From assembly GCA_003560165.1 (NCBI GenBank), contig PWJC01000125.1:1-51708 (forward strand): DNA of 51,708 nt. The letters run 5' to 3'. Shown piece by piece: positions 8,525 to 17,800 of this stretch. The notes below the pieces were generated by a model. The model ran no database searches. It saw only the letters and a list, made by a program, of their open reading frames with translations, and was not told where the DNA came from. The stretch is from Bacteroidales bacterium. Lineage in GTDB: Bacteria > Bacteroidota > Bacteroidia > Bacteroidales > UBA7960. The first letter of the stretch is position 1. Each line of letters starts with the position of its first letter. The translations under genes and the position numbers were made by a program.

Positions 8525-9127
8525 ATGAAGAACAGCCTGATCATACTGCTTTTCTTTGCGGCCGGAACGATCACCGGTATCTCGGGCAGGGTTTCCCACT
8601 TGCCGGCCGGGGGCGATGCCAGCAAGTACGCTCTTTATCTGCTGATGCTGCTGGTTGGCATCAGCATTGGCGCTGACAGCCGCTGGCTGAGGGTGATCCG
8701 GGCACAGGGCAGCCGGTTGCTTTTGCTACCACTGGCCACCATACTGGGGACCTTTTCCGGAATACTGCCTGCAGCCTTGCTTATGGGGAGCATCTCTCCG
8801 GCCGAAGGCCTGGCAGTGGGAGCCGGTTTTGGGTATTACAGCCTCTCGAGCATCATCATCACCGGCATCCACAGCGAGGCGCTGGGAGTGACGGCTCTTC
8901 TGGCCAACATGATACGGGAGATCACCCCCCTGCTGCTTGCCCCCCTGATGGTTCTCTGGTTCGGGAAGTTTGGACCTGTTTCTGCAGCCGGGGCCACCAG
9001 TATGGATACCACCCTGCCCATCATCACCGCAGTTTCGGGAAAAGATTACGCCATTATCGCCCTGATACATGGCATCGTACTGACCATTCTGGTGCCAGTG
9101 CTGGTGACTTTTATCCTCTCTGTTTAG
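8525..9127 (+). CDS. LysO-type lysine exporter, C-terminal half (large subunit)
   Basis: The 200-residue membrane protein with about six helices matches the main part of the LysO/DUF340 family. Visible family features are LLMLLVGISIGADSRWL, GAGFGYYSLSSIIIT (the conserved pore-region block), IREITPLLLAPLM and a GATSMDTTLPIIT segment. It is translated 4 bases after the small subunit. Its last 4 bases overlap the end of comEC on the other strand. The substrate is inferred from the family to be lysine; export of related amino acids is possible. Confidence 0.8.
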   Translation: MKNSLIILLFFAAGTITGISGRVSHLPAGGDASKYALYLLMLLVGISIGADSRWLRVIRAQGSRLLLLPLATILGTFSGILPAALLMGSISPAEGLAVGAGFGYYSLSSIIITGIHSEALGVTALLANMIREITPLLLAPLMVLWFGKFGPVSAAGATSMDTTLPIITAVSGKDYAIIALIHGIVLTILVPVLVTFILSV

Positions 9128-11331
9128 TTGCGACTCCGTTTCTGCCCTGAGGAAACATAAGCCCCCCTGCTGCGCACACACCACACCTCCACCCCGGCCT
9201 CCAGGCAGGCATCCACCCATCTCTGGGCATTCCATTTGCTGTTCGAGGCATCCACCACCACCCGGCCGGGACGGATCCGGCCCAGCAGCCAGGGGAGATC
9301 GAGGCGGGGATTCTGTACAATGATCAGGTACTCTACCACGGGCAGGGTGTCGGGGTTCATTGCCCCATTTTGAATCCCGGCATCGGGCAGCAGGCTTTCT
9401 CTGAGCGAAAAGCTTGCAGAGCGCTGGTTTATGACAGGGCCAAGGTCCTCGCTGATCAGCAGCAGCCCCACTGCCCCGAAACGGACATAAGCCCCCTGTC
9501 TGGCCCAATGGTCCAGGAAAGCCGTGGTATCTTTTTCAAGGGCCAGCTCCAGAATGGACCTGCCTGCTCCCCTTCTCAGCCTGTTGCCTTGCAGATGAAA
9601 GCCCTGTTGCCGGGCATCGGATCGCCCCTGCGCGCAAGCCAGCATCACCGCCTGCCGGCCGGTGAAAAAATCAATGGCCGTGACGCGATCTATGGCATAG
9701 ACCACAAAATCCTGCTGGCGATGATTCTGCAGGCTTCGCCACGAAACACAGACTGACAGCAGCAGTGCAAGGCAGAGGGCGGCCATCAGTTGTGGCCTTC
9801 GGCCGCGCATCAGGTAGCTCAGCCCGCAGAACAGGATCAGATAGATCAGCAGGGTTTCGGCCGGGGTAACATATAATTCCGATGTGGTGGCCCAGGGCAG
9901 GCCCTCGATCAGCCGCACCGAACGGTGAAGCATGCCGGTAAGTAATGAAAGCATCCTGCCCGCCAGCTCTCCCGCAAGGGGGATGGGAGAAAGGGCAAGG
10001 GTCAGTAATCCGGCATGGATGATGACCCCGGCCAGGGGTATCGCCACCAGGTTGGTAAGCAGGAAATAATTGGGAAACTGATGAAAATAATGAATGGCCA
10101 GGGGGGCCGTCGAAAGCTGGGCAGCCACCGAAATCAGCAGAATGTCGCGACCTTTTCTTAACAGTGAAGACGACGCAGGCAAGCGGTGCGACATCCAGGG
10201 ATGCAGAGACACAATACCAAAAACCGCCAGGTAGGAAAGCTGGAACCCGATGCGGCTCAAAAGAAAGGGGTTCACCAAAAGCAGCACGAAGGCCGAGGCC
10301 GCCAGGGTGTTGTAAATATCAGAAGCCCTTCCCAGGCCTCGTCCCAGAGCCACAAAGGTGAACATAGTCGAAGCCCTGAGTACCGAAGGGGAAAAGCCCG
10401 TTACGGCGGCATACAGCCATATGCCCGAAATGACTGCCAGGGTTTGCAACAGCCGCCCCCAGGGCCGGCGGTCGGAGAAGGGGAGCAATGTTTTCAGAAC
10501 CAAAAAGATAATGCCCACATGCAGGCCCGAAACACACAAAATATGCATGGCCCCTGCACCGGCAAATTCGCGCCGCAGTTCTTCGTCGAGCAGGTCGCGC
10601 TGCCCCAGCAACAGGGCCGATATTACCGCAAAATCCCTCTCGGGCATCTGTCTGTCAGCCAGCACTTTCACAGCATGACCACGCAGATTCAGGGCCCAAC
10701 GCAACAGAAAAAACCCCTTGTTTTCGTGTAGGTGCTTCCACTGCCCCGACCTGATATAGGCCGAATGATAAATATTTGACCTGGCCAGGTAACTGCTGTA
10801 ATTAAACGCTGCGGGGTTCGCGGGAGACAACAACGCATCGTGGCGATTGGGAAGCAGCAGCCTGTCTCCGTACCGGATGCCAGCAGCCAGGCTGTCTTTC
10901 TCCAGGTACAGCATCAGGCGACCGTGTACCGGTCCGGACAGGGAATCACCGAACAGCTTCCTGACCCTGACAATCACCTGAAAGGAGTTGGGTTTTTCGA
11001 TCGCCGGCTCAGCTACCTGCACCAAAACCCCCCCCCCGGCCTGATCAAACCCGCTGAAATGGCCACGGCGATGCAGCTGGTTGTGCTGCATGGCCAGAGA
11101 ATACCCCCCACCCAGCAACATCAGTGAAACCCAGCAGCCAAAAACCCATCGTAAGGAATACCTGTTCAGGGCAAGTGGTCGCACCATCGCCCAGGCAGAC
11201 AAGAGCAGCAGGTAATACAGCCACAACAAAAGCCTGCTGATCTCCAGACCAAAAATTAGGTAAGCCGCGATGCCAATCCCAAAAGGGAGGATCAGCCGGG
11301 GCAGGGGGGGATAAGAAAACATTCCGGGCAT
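9124..11331 (-). CDS. comEC: ComEC/Rec2 family DNA-uptake channel protein
   Basis: ComEC forms the inner-membrane channel that takes single-stranded DNA into the cytoplasm in natural transformation. The 735-residue protein has N-terminal membrane helices, a DUF4131-like OB region (about 100-220), and the competence domain with the typical sequence GAGAMHILCVSGLHVGIIF near the middle, followed by many helices. The C-terminus is a soluble tail of about 180 residues without the HxHxDH metallo-beta-lactamase motif, which is usual for Bacteroidota ComEC but not for Bacillus. It is the last gene of the surE-lpxB-spoIID run, 75 bases after the SpoIID gene. Whether the organism is transformable is unknown. 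Confidence 0.85.
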   Translation of the reverse strand: MPGMFSYPPLPRLILPFGIGIAAYLIFGLEISRLLLWLYYLLLLSAWAMVRPLALNRYSLRWVFGCWVSLMLLGGGYSLAMQHNQLHRRGHFSGFDQAGGGVLVQVAEPAIEKPNSFQVIVRVRKLFGDSLSGPVHGRLMLYLEKDSLAAGIRYGDRLLLPNRHDALLSPANPAAFNYSSYLARSNIYHSAYIRSGQWKHLHENKGFFLLRWALNLRGHAVKVLADRQMPERDFAVISALLLGQRDLLDEELRREFAGAGAMHILCVSGLHVGIIFLVLKTLLPFSDRRPWGRLLQTLAVISGIWLYAAVTGFSPSVLRASTMFTFVALGRGLGRASDIYNTLAASAFVLLLVNPFLLSRIGFQLSYLAVFGIVSLHPWMSHRLPASSSLLRKGRDILLISVAAQLSTAPLAIHYFHQFPNYFLLTNLVAIPLAGVIIHAGLLTLALSPIPLAGELAGRMLSLLTGMLHRSVRLIEGLPWATTSELYVTPAETLLIYLILFCGLSYLMRGRRPQLMAALCLALLLSVCVSWRSLQNHRQQDFVVYAIDRVTAIDFFTGRQAVMLACAQGRSDARQQGFHLQGNRLRRGAGRSILELALEKDTTAFLDHWARQGAYVRFGAVGLLLISEDLGPVINQRSASFSLRESLLPDAGIQNGAMNPDTLPVVEYLIIVQNPRLDLPWLLGRIRPGRVVVDASNSKWNAQRWVDACLEAGVEVWCVRSRGAYVSSGQKRSRN

Positions 11332-11406
11332 ATGCCCTTAAATATAAGGCAGCAGCAGGAAATATCCTGGTGGCGGTGGCAGGGAAAATCAATGAAAGGA
11401 AGCAAA

Positions 11407-12552
11407 TCAATACAGAGTGTGAATGCGGGTTCCCTGATAATAAAAGCGGATGATCTCATGCTTCGGGTAGCCACTGATGGCCATCTGCATGGCCCCTTCC
11501 TGGCAGAGGCCGACCCCATGGCCATAACCTCTTCCTTCTACATGGATCTTTCCGTTTTGCGGATAAAATGAAAAATAGGCGCTTCGCCATTGAAAGTGGT
11601 TGCGCACACGCGGAAGCCTGACCGACCCGAAGGGGTCGAGGTGGTGCAGCCTCCGGGACTGGGCAAAATGCATCAGCTGCTGTTGTTCCTGGTACCCTGG
11701 TGTGATCGAAAATTCCCCATGCAGGTAATCCAGGAGCTCCTGCCGGCTCACCCTGGCTTGCCAGCGGGCACCCGGCTGATCGAGGCAAAAGGTATCTCTT
11801 ACGCTCTTCAGGTAGGATTCGGACTGCAACCATACATTTTCGGACGCCACTGTCTCTCCCCCGCAGTTGGCGTGGTATACCGCATTGATCAGCTGTCCGT
11901 CACCGTCCACCACCACATCGCCCCTGGTTTCCGACACCGCATCGATGATCCTGGCATAGGCTGTCCGTCCATAATAGGCCTGGCAATGAACCCCGTCGCA
12001 AAGCCCGTAATGCCGGTGCCCGTTTGCCCGGTCATTCCTGATGGCATAGGTGCGGGCGATTATTGCCTGTACCTTGTAGTATTCAGGGTGACGCATCAGG
12101 CCCGATTCAGCTTCTACCACTCCGGCCACATAATTGTCCAGGGCAACCCTGTTCACCAGGATCAATTTACCGGGTCCGGGCCTTACCAGCAGTTCGTCGT
12201 CATACATCCTGTAAGGCAGCCCTTCAGGTTGCAGAATAAAGAAATTCTCCCAGCTCCGGCCCGATATCCTAAGCTCTCCGCTGACGTACAGGGTGGTATC
12301 GGGCGTGAAGATGGCAGCATGACGGCCATAGGCTGCCACCCTTACCCGCCCGGGCGGGGAAAGCTTCATCAGCAGGCCGTCGTCCTCGTCCAGAATCGCA
12401 TAACTCCCTTGGGCCGGAATGAAATCGAAAGACATGATGTGGTGGGCAGTAAAAATACCCACCTCGAGAGACTCCCGAAGCCTTTCATCCGGTGATGCCT
12501 GGACTGCGGTTACCAGCAGGCTGAACAGGTATGGGAGCAGGCAGATTCGCAT
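11407..12552 (-). CDS. SpoIID/LytB domain protein, exported (probable peptidoglycan lytic enzyme)
   Basis: The SpoIID family comprises lytic transglycosylases acting on denuded glycan strands. The 381-residue protein starts with a signal peptide (MRICLLPYLFSLLVTAVQA). It has the family blocks VALDNYVAGVVEAESG (with the conserved E), QAIIARTYAIR, YHANCGGET and, near the end, GRGYGHGVGLCQEGAMQM. In non-sporulating Bacteroidota this family is common and unrelated to sporulation; a cell-wall role is inferred. Its start is one base after the lpxB stop, so it is in the lpxB operon. Confidence 0.85.
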   Translation of the reverse strand: MRICLLPYLFSLLVTAVQASPDERLRESLEVGIFTAHHIMSFDFIPAQGSYAILDEDDGLLMKLSPPGRVRVAAYGRHAAIFTPDTTLYVSGELRISGRSWENFFILQPEGLPYRMYDDELLVRPGPGKLILVNRVALDNYVAGVVEAESGLMRHPEYYKVQAIIARTYAIRNDRANGHRHYGLCDGVHCQAYYGRTAYARIIDAVSETRGDVVVDGDGQLINAVYHANCGGETVASENVWLQSESYLKSVRDTFCLDQPGARWQARVSRQELLDYLHGEFSITPGYQEQQQLMHFAQSRRLHHLDPFGSVRLPRVRNHFQWRSAYFSFYPQNGKIHVEGRGYGHGVGLCQEGAMQMAISGYPKHEIIRFYYQGTRIHTLY

Positions 12553-12553
12553 A

Positions 12554-13681
12554 TTATCCGGCGGCAGCCAACAGTTGTATGATCATGCGGGCGGCCCTGC
12601 CGGAGGCGCCCTGCCCGCCGAGTTTTTCCCTGAGTTCCTGGTAGCCCTGCTGTATGTTTGCACGGTAACGCTGATCGAACAGCAATTTGTTCAGTTCCTC
12701 ACGCAATGCCCCTGCCCCGAATCCTGACTGTATGATCTCCCGGACCACCGCCTTGTCCATGACCAGGTTTACCAGCGAAATGTGTTTGACTTTTACCAGC
12801 CGCCTTGCAATATGGTAGGATAAGGGGCTGGCCCTGTAACAAACCACCTGCGGAACATTGAACAGTGCAGCCTCCAGGGTGGCTGTCCCGGAAGTTACCA
12901 GGGCGGCCTCTGCATTGTCGAGTAAGGCATAGGTTTGGTCGTATACCACAGATATGTTCGGAGGAGGGGAAAACCGGGTATAAAATTCCAGTGGGAGCCC
13001 GGATATCCCCGCCACCACGAACTGATGGTCCGGGAAATGGGTTGCGGCCGAGATCATGGGCCTGAGCATCCGAGCTACCTCCTGGCGCCGGCTGCCAGGC
13101 AACAGGGCCACCAGGGGTTTGTCAGGGAGCAGATTGTCCTGCCGGAAGTTGCCGTAACGGCTGGCTGCCCTGGCCTCAGCCACCTCATCGAGCAATGGGT
13201 GCCCCGGGAACTCGACCTCATAGCCAAACCGGCTATAGAATTCCTTTTCGAAGGGCAGGATGACCAGCATTTTGTCGACCACCCGTTTGATGGTATGTAT
13301 CCTCGACTTTTTCCATGCCCACACCTGCGGACTGATGTAATAGGCCACCCTGATGCCGTGGCGGTGGGCAAAGCGGGCCAGGCGGAGGTTGAAGCCGGGG
13401 TAGTCGATCAGAATGAGTACGTCGGGTCGGTAGGCCAGCAGGTCTTTCTGGCAAAACCGTATGTTATGAAGGATGCCTGGCAGGTTGGTTGCCACCTCCC
13501 AGAAACCCATAAACGCCAGGTCACTGATATGCTTTACCGCCTTGCCGGCCTGGGCCTGCATGCGGTCGCCGCCCCAGAACCTGAAACTGGCGTGTTCGTC
13601 CTGAGAGCGGATCGCCTTGATCAGGTTGGCACCATGCATATCGCCGGAAGCCTCTCCGGCAATGATATAATAACGTGCCAT
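12554..13681 (-). CDS. lpxB: Lipid-A-disaccharide synthase
   Basis: LpxB joins UDP-2,3-diacylglucosamine and lipid X to make the lipid A disaccharide at the inner membrane. The 375-residue protein has GEASGD at residues 8-13, SDLAFMGFWEV, DVLILIDYPGFNLRLA, YYISPQVWAWK, LPFEKEFY and PLVALLPGSRRQEV, all typical of the family, and full length. It lies 9 bases after the small membrane protein gene and 1 base before the SpoIID gene. The order surE - small membrane protein - lpxB recurs in Bacteroidota. It shows that the organism makes lipopolysaccharide. Confidence 0.95.
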   Translation of the reverse strand: MARYYIIAGEASGDMHGANLIKAIRSQDEHASFRFWGGDRMQAQAGKAVKHISDLAFMGFWEVATNLPGILHNIRFCQKDLLAYRPDVLILIDYPGFNLRLARFAHRHGIRVAYYISPQVWAWKKSRIHTIKRVVDKMLVILPFEKEFYSRFGYEVEFPGHPLLDEVAEARAASRYGNFRQDNLLPDKPLVALLPGSRRQEVARMLRPMISAATHFPDHQFVVAGISGLPLEFYTRFSPPPNISVVYDQTYALLDNAEAALVTSGTATLEAALFNVPQVVCYRASPLSYHIARRLVKVKHISLVNLVMDKAVVREIIQSGFGAGALREELNKLLFDQRYRANIQQGYQELREKLGGQGASGRAARMIIQLLAAAG

Positions 13682-13690
13682 GGGAAAATA

Positions 13691-13966
13691 TCAGAGGATG
13701 AATGCAAAAAGCAAAAGGACCTTCACAAAGGTAACAATCAGGATGCCACGCCCGGTGCGGTCAAACTTTCGGGTTACCATATAATACCTGAACGGAAACA
13801 GGTTGGAAAAAATCGCTGCAAGGGCGGGGGCTGCCGGATTGGGCCGGTACAGGAAATTTTCCACCTGCCCCTGGGAGAGAAGGACCAGCAGGATCAGCCC
13901 GTAAACCACCAGGGGCAATGCCAGGCCGATCAGTATGCCCAATGTCCAGCTGTCTTTATTTAACAT
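13691..13966 (-). CDS. Small membrane protein between surE and lpxB
   Basis: A 91-residue hydrophobic protein of unknown function. With the start at 13966 (MLNKDSW) it has a helix at about residues 9-31 and another near the C-terminus (about 75-91), with LFPFRYYMVTRKFDRTGRG between them. A longer frame from 14002 would run deeper into surE and lacks support. The start overlaps the surE end by 11 bases and the stop is 9 bases before lpxB, so it is embedded in that operon. Small proteins of this kind occur at this position in other Bacteroidota; a link to lipid A synthesis is only inferred from place. Confidence 0.65.
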   Translation of the reverse strand: MLNKDSWTLGILIGLALPLVVYGLILLVLLSQGQVENFLYRPNPAAPALAAIFSNLFPFRYYMVTRKFDRTGRGILIVTFVKVLLLFAFIL

Positions 13967-14729
13967 TGAAGTCCCATTTGTTAAGTTCAGGTATGAGTTC
14001 ATGGGCAGTGAAATCGAACTGTATCGGCACCACCGACACGTAGTTGTTCTTCAGGGCCCACTCATCGGTTTCGTTGCTGTTCTCGTGCAGGGCGAACTTC
14101 CCGGTTAGCCAGTAATAATCCTTGCCACGGGGATCCTGACGGTGATCGAACTCTTCCTCCCAGTTACCCCGGGCCTGCCTGCATATCTTGATCCCCATGA
14201 TCTGTTTTTGCTCAACGGCCGGTATGTTCACATTCAGGCAAATCCCTTTCGGGAGCCCGTGCTCGATGACATTGGAGGCTATCCGTTGCACAAATTCGCG
14301 GGCGTGGGAAAAATCGGCATCAAAGCGGTGATCGAGCAGAGAAAAGCCGATGGAAGGGATGCTTTCCATGGAACCCTCTATGGCCGCCGACATAGTGCCA
14401 CTGTAAATAACGCTGATCGACGAATTGGCACCATGATTGATACCCGAAACCAACAGATCCGGTTTTCGTTTCAATACCTTATTAACGGCCAGTTTTACGC
14501 AGTCTACCGGAGTCCCGCTGCAACTGTATACATCGTGGTTACCATTAACGTGAATCTTTTCAAGACGAAGCGGAATGGTGATGGTCACGGCATGTCCCAT
14601 CCCGCTCTGTGGCTTGTCGGGTGCCACCACAACAACCTCTCCGAGCTCAAGCATAAAAGTGACCAGATTGCGTATTCCCGGGGCCATTACCCCATCATCG
14701 TTGGTCACAAGTATCAGTGGTTTCCCCAT
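13956..14729 (-). CDS. surE: 5'/3'-nucleotidase SurE
   Basis: SurE is a metal-dependent phosphatase acting on nucleoside monophosphates in the cytoplasm. The 257-residue protein begins with the signature ILVTNDDG (residues 6-13, metal ligands D11 and D12), followed by VVVAPDKPQSGMGHAVT and LLVSGINHGANSS, which carries further ligands. Length is normal. A good TTTG-N19-TAGTTTTG promoter lies 18-48 bases upstream (14747-14777), so this gene probably heads the transcript surE - small membrane protein - lpxB - spoIID - comEC. Confidence 0.93.
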   Translation of the reverse strand: MGKPLILVTNDDGVMAPGIRNLVTFMLELGEVVVVAPDKPQSGMGHAVTITIPLRLEKIHVNGNHDVYSCSGTPVDCVKLAVNKVLKRKPDLLVSGINHGANSSISVIYSGTMSAAIEGSMESIPSIGFSLLDHRFDADFSHAREFVQRIASNVIEHGLPKGICLNVNIPAVEQKQIMGIKICRQARGNWEEEFDHRQDPRGKDYYWLTGKFALHENSNETDEWALKNNYVSVVPIQFDFTAHELIPELNKWDFNVK

Positions 14730-14746
14730 CTGCTGTCTATTTTATA

Positions 14747-14777
14747 CAAAACTATGAAGAATCTGTTTTTCTGCAAA
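14747..14777 (-). promoter_or_regulatory. surE operon promoter (TTTG-N19-TAGTTTTG)
   Basis: On the minus strand, TAGTTTTG (14747-14754) is a full TAnnTTTG match. TTTG (14774-14777) is placed 19 bases upstream. The surE ATG follows 18 bases after the -7 box. Confidence 0.7.
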
Positions 14778-14801
14778 CATTTTTATCGTCCGGGCCCGGG
14801 A

Positions 14802-17800
14802 TCACAGCTTGATAAACCGCGCGGTAAGCCGGCCTCCAGAATGCTGCACAACCACAATATAGGCACCACGGGACAGTCCGGATACATCCAGGGTGAAGGG
14901 GGCGGCATCCGTCATTTCGGCCGAATGAAGCTCCTCGCCCATCAGGTTAAGCAGTTGTAACCGGAGTGTCCCGTGCAGATTGCCCGGAAAGAGCACATGC
15001 AGGGTTTCAGCGGCCGGATTGGGATACAGGGTCAGGGGAGTCACTCCCGGTTTCGTGCCGGTTCCCACAGTCACTTCCAGCCTCAGGGTGTCTGCAGGCC
15101 CTTTGATCCCATAGACCACTTCGGCTGCGTACAACTCCAATGAAGTTTCTGCCCCGACAGCGTAGGTCAACTGCTGCCCCTGTCCGATCTGCCGGTTCAG
15201 ACCCGGATCAGAGAACCACCGCAGAGAGTCGGTTCCCAGGGCCGTGATAACGATCTCCGAACCGGCTTCCACTGCTGCATCGGGAGGGATGATATCGGGC
15301 CGGGCAATAACGACCAGGTCATCGGCCAGTGAGGACCCCTGCCCCGCCCTGCTGAACTGATGGATCCCGAAATGGTAGCGACCGGATTCCGCTACCTCAA
15401 ACAACCCGCCCATATGACGGTAGGTGTCGTTGGCCCTGCTAATCATATTGCTTCCTTCCCATACCACCAGGTCCATGCTTTCCGGAAGGGGTTCAGCACC
15501 CATGGCAAGCCGGATATTATGATAGCCCGAGCCCAGCCGGTAAAAATAGGCTGCCTTGTATTGCCGTCCGCCCTCGAGCTCGTAGCAACCGCTGATGACC
15601 CAGTCGTCGGCATCGTTTACCACATTGCCCATGAAATAGACCAGGTAGTTCCTGCCGCTGCGGGCCAGCGACGGATCGTTCACCCTCAGCCCCCAGTAAC
15701 GATTGTCCATATTAACGTTGTGGATCGTCCAACCCAGATCGCGCAGGGCCAAAACCGACGCAAAATTCTGCACGAACCAGTTTCCAGGACGATCCAGGGC
15801 AATCCTGTGCGCAAAAAGATGAAACGATCCTGCATTGGCTGTCCGGTCCTGATCGCCCTCGATCTGCAGGTCGTATTGCAGAACATACCTGCCGTAATGA
15901 CTCAGATCGGCAACAAAATGCACCTCGGCCTGTTCCTTTACCCCAAGCCGGGGGGTGGGCAGTGAAAGGCTCTGTGTTCCGCCAGGACCCGATATATGCA
16001 GTTCCAACGCCCCCTTGGGCAACTCACCCGAGCCCAGATTGGACACCACTGCCTGCATCGGGGTTTGATCGTCATAAGCGCAGCCATGCACCAGGGGCTC
16101 AATGGAATACACCCCTCCATCTGTTTCTCCGGCCTCTTTAAGAATAAAATCATCGATGAATACATACCGCCTGAATTGATCGCTGAGTGCATGCCAGGCA
16201 AAATAGTACTGCCCGTCTTCTTCGACCGTGAAGGCAACACTCAGCTTGCGGTAATTGTAGTTCACCATCTCTTCTTTTGTATCCAGCATCCGGATGACCG
16301 AGGATGGGTGGGGTTCATCGGCAATGCCGAAATGCAGACGTTCGGAATAGTCGGCGTCATACACCCTGTAATAAAAACCTGCTTTGTATACCTTGCCCGA
16401 TTCCAGATGGGCACATGAGGAAAACAACCAGTCGTCGGCACCCTCATGTTCGTTGTAACTGTAGTACATGACCCGGTTGCCCGAAAAAGCGAAGGTGGTG
16501 AAATTCACCCCAAGGTCCCAGCTGTATCCGTCGGCATTTGCATCGTAAACCCGCCATCCCGTCTGATCTATGTTGTCGAAGTTTTCAAACGTGATGTAGA
16601 TATCCTCAGCAACAGGGTTCATGGCAGTTCCGAAAACTTCAAGAGAACGTGTGTTGTTGGCTGTTTCGGCTTCGATCACCCCCTCGGGCAGGCGGGCGCT
16701 GGCATTAATGGTGTACAGGCCGTGAGACCGCATATCGGCGAGAACCTCAAGCTCATCGCGCTGCCCCACCTGCATCGGGCCGGCGATCACTTCTTCTGCG
16801 CTCACAACCGGCTGCCCGTGTGGCCCCACGATCTCGTAAGCTATGGTCACCGGATGCGAGAGCTCCTTATTCCCTGAGTTCCGGTAGGTGATCCGTACCG
16901 GGGTGTATTCGTCAAACTGGCATGCGTCGGCCATGACCTCAATCCCATCGAGGGAGATGTCGACATCGTGGTTTTTTTCCATGCCAAAATCATCCAGATA
17001 GATCCATCCCTGGTCGGCCTCGCTGTGTGCATGAAAGCCCACGTAATAAATGCCATCGGCGGGCGGAGACACCACTGCGACCCCACGGCGGTAATCGAGG
17101 CCTGTCCGGAACGTCCTGTGCCACACTTTTTGCTCCATGGCTTCCGATGTCTGTGCATCGCCAAGATATACCGACATTTTTTCCTCGGCGCTGGAGGTCC
17201 TGCCTGTATAGTAAAAACTCAACAGGTAATTTTCGTTTTCGCGCATAATAAAGCAATTCGAGAAGAGCCAGTCGTCGGCTGCATTTTCGAGGCTGCGGCC
17301 GCTCCTCATCGATACCTCCCCGCTGCGTGCAAAGGGGGCGTTCTTGCGCATGACCCAGGTAATGGGGCTTCCGCCGCTGGAATAATCCTCGTTGGTGTTT
17401 TCATACCACCAGCCGGTACGGGGGTCGACCAGGTCGCTGTGACCGTCTATATCCACCATTTCGAAATCGTTGAAGTACGACTGACCTGCAGCAAGGTCGA
17501 CGGTGGTGTTGCGCATCCGGGTCGAATAAAAATTGTTCGAGGCATCTCCATCGTTTTCGGCCAGCACCTCTGCTGTCAGGGTGTACAGGGTATTCAGCCG
17601 GGAGAGGTCTACATGGAACTGAAGGGTGTCCCTTTCGGCAAGGGCAAGGGTTTTCTCCGATTGAAGGCTATACAACAGGCTTTGCCTGCCCTGGCTTTCT
17701 ATCCTGAGTTCGACACCGGCCTCTTCCAGGTTTTCGAAGCCCTTGTTCTCGATAACCACCTGAACAGGGGTTTTGCTGGTAAAGGCCCCGCATCCATAGG

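Noticed and set aside
11407-12552. SpoIID domain as a sign of sporulation
   Set aside because: No other sporulation gene; SpoIID/LytB proteins are widespread in non-sporulating Bacteroidota.
14790-14799. Palindrome CCGGGCCCGG as terminator for the giant protease gene
   Set aside because: No loop in the perfect palindrome and no T tract beyond a few A/T bases.
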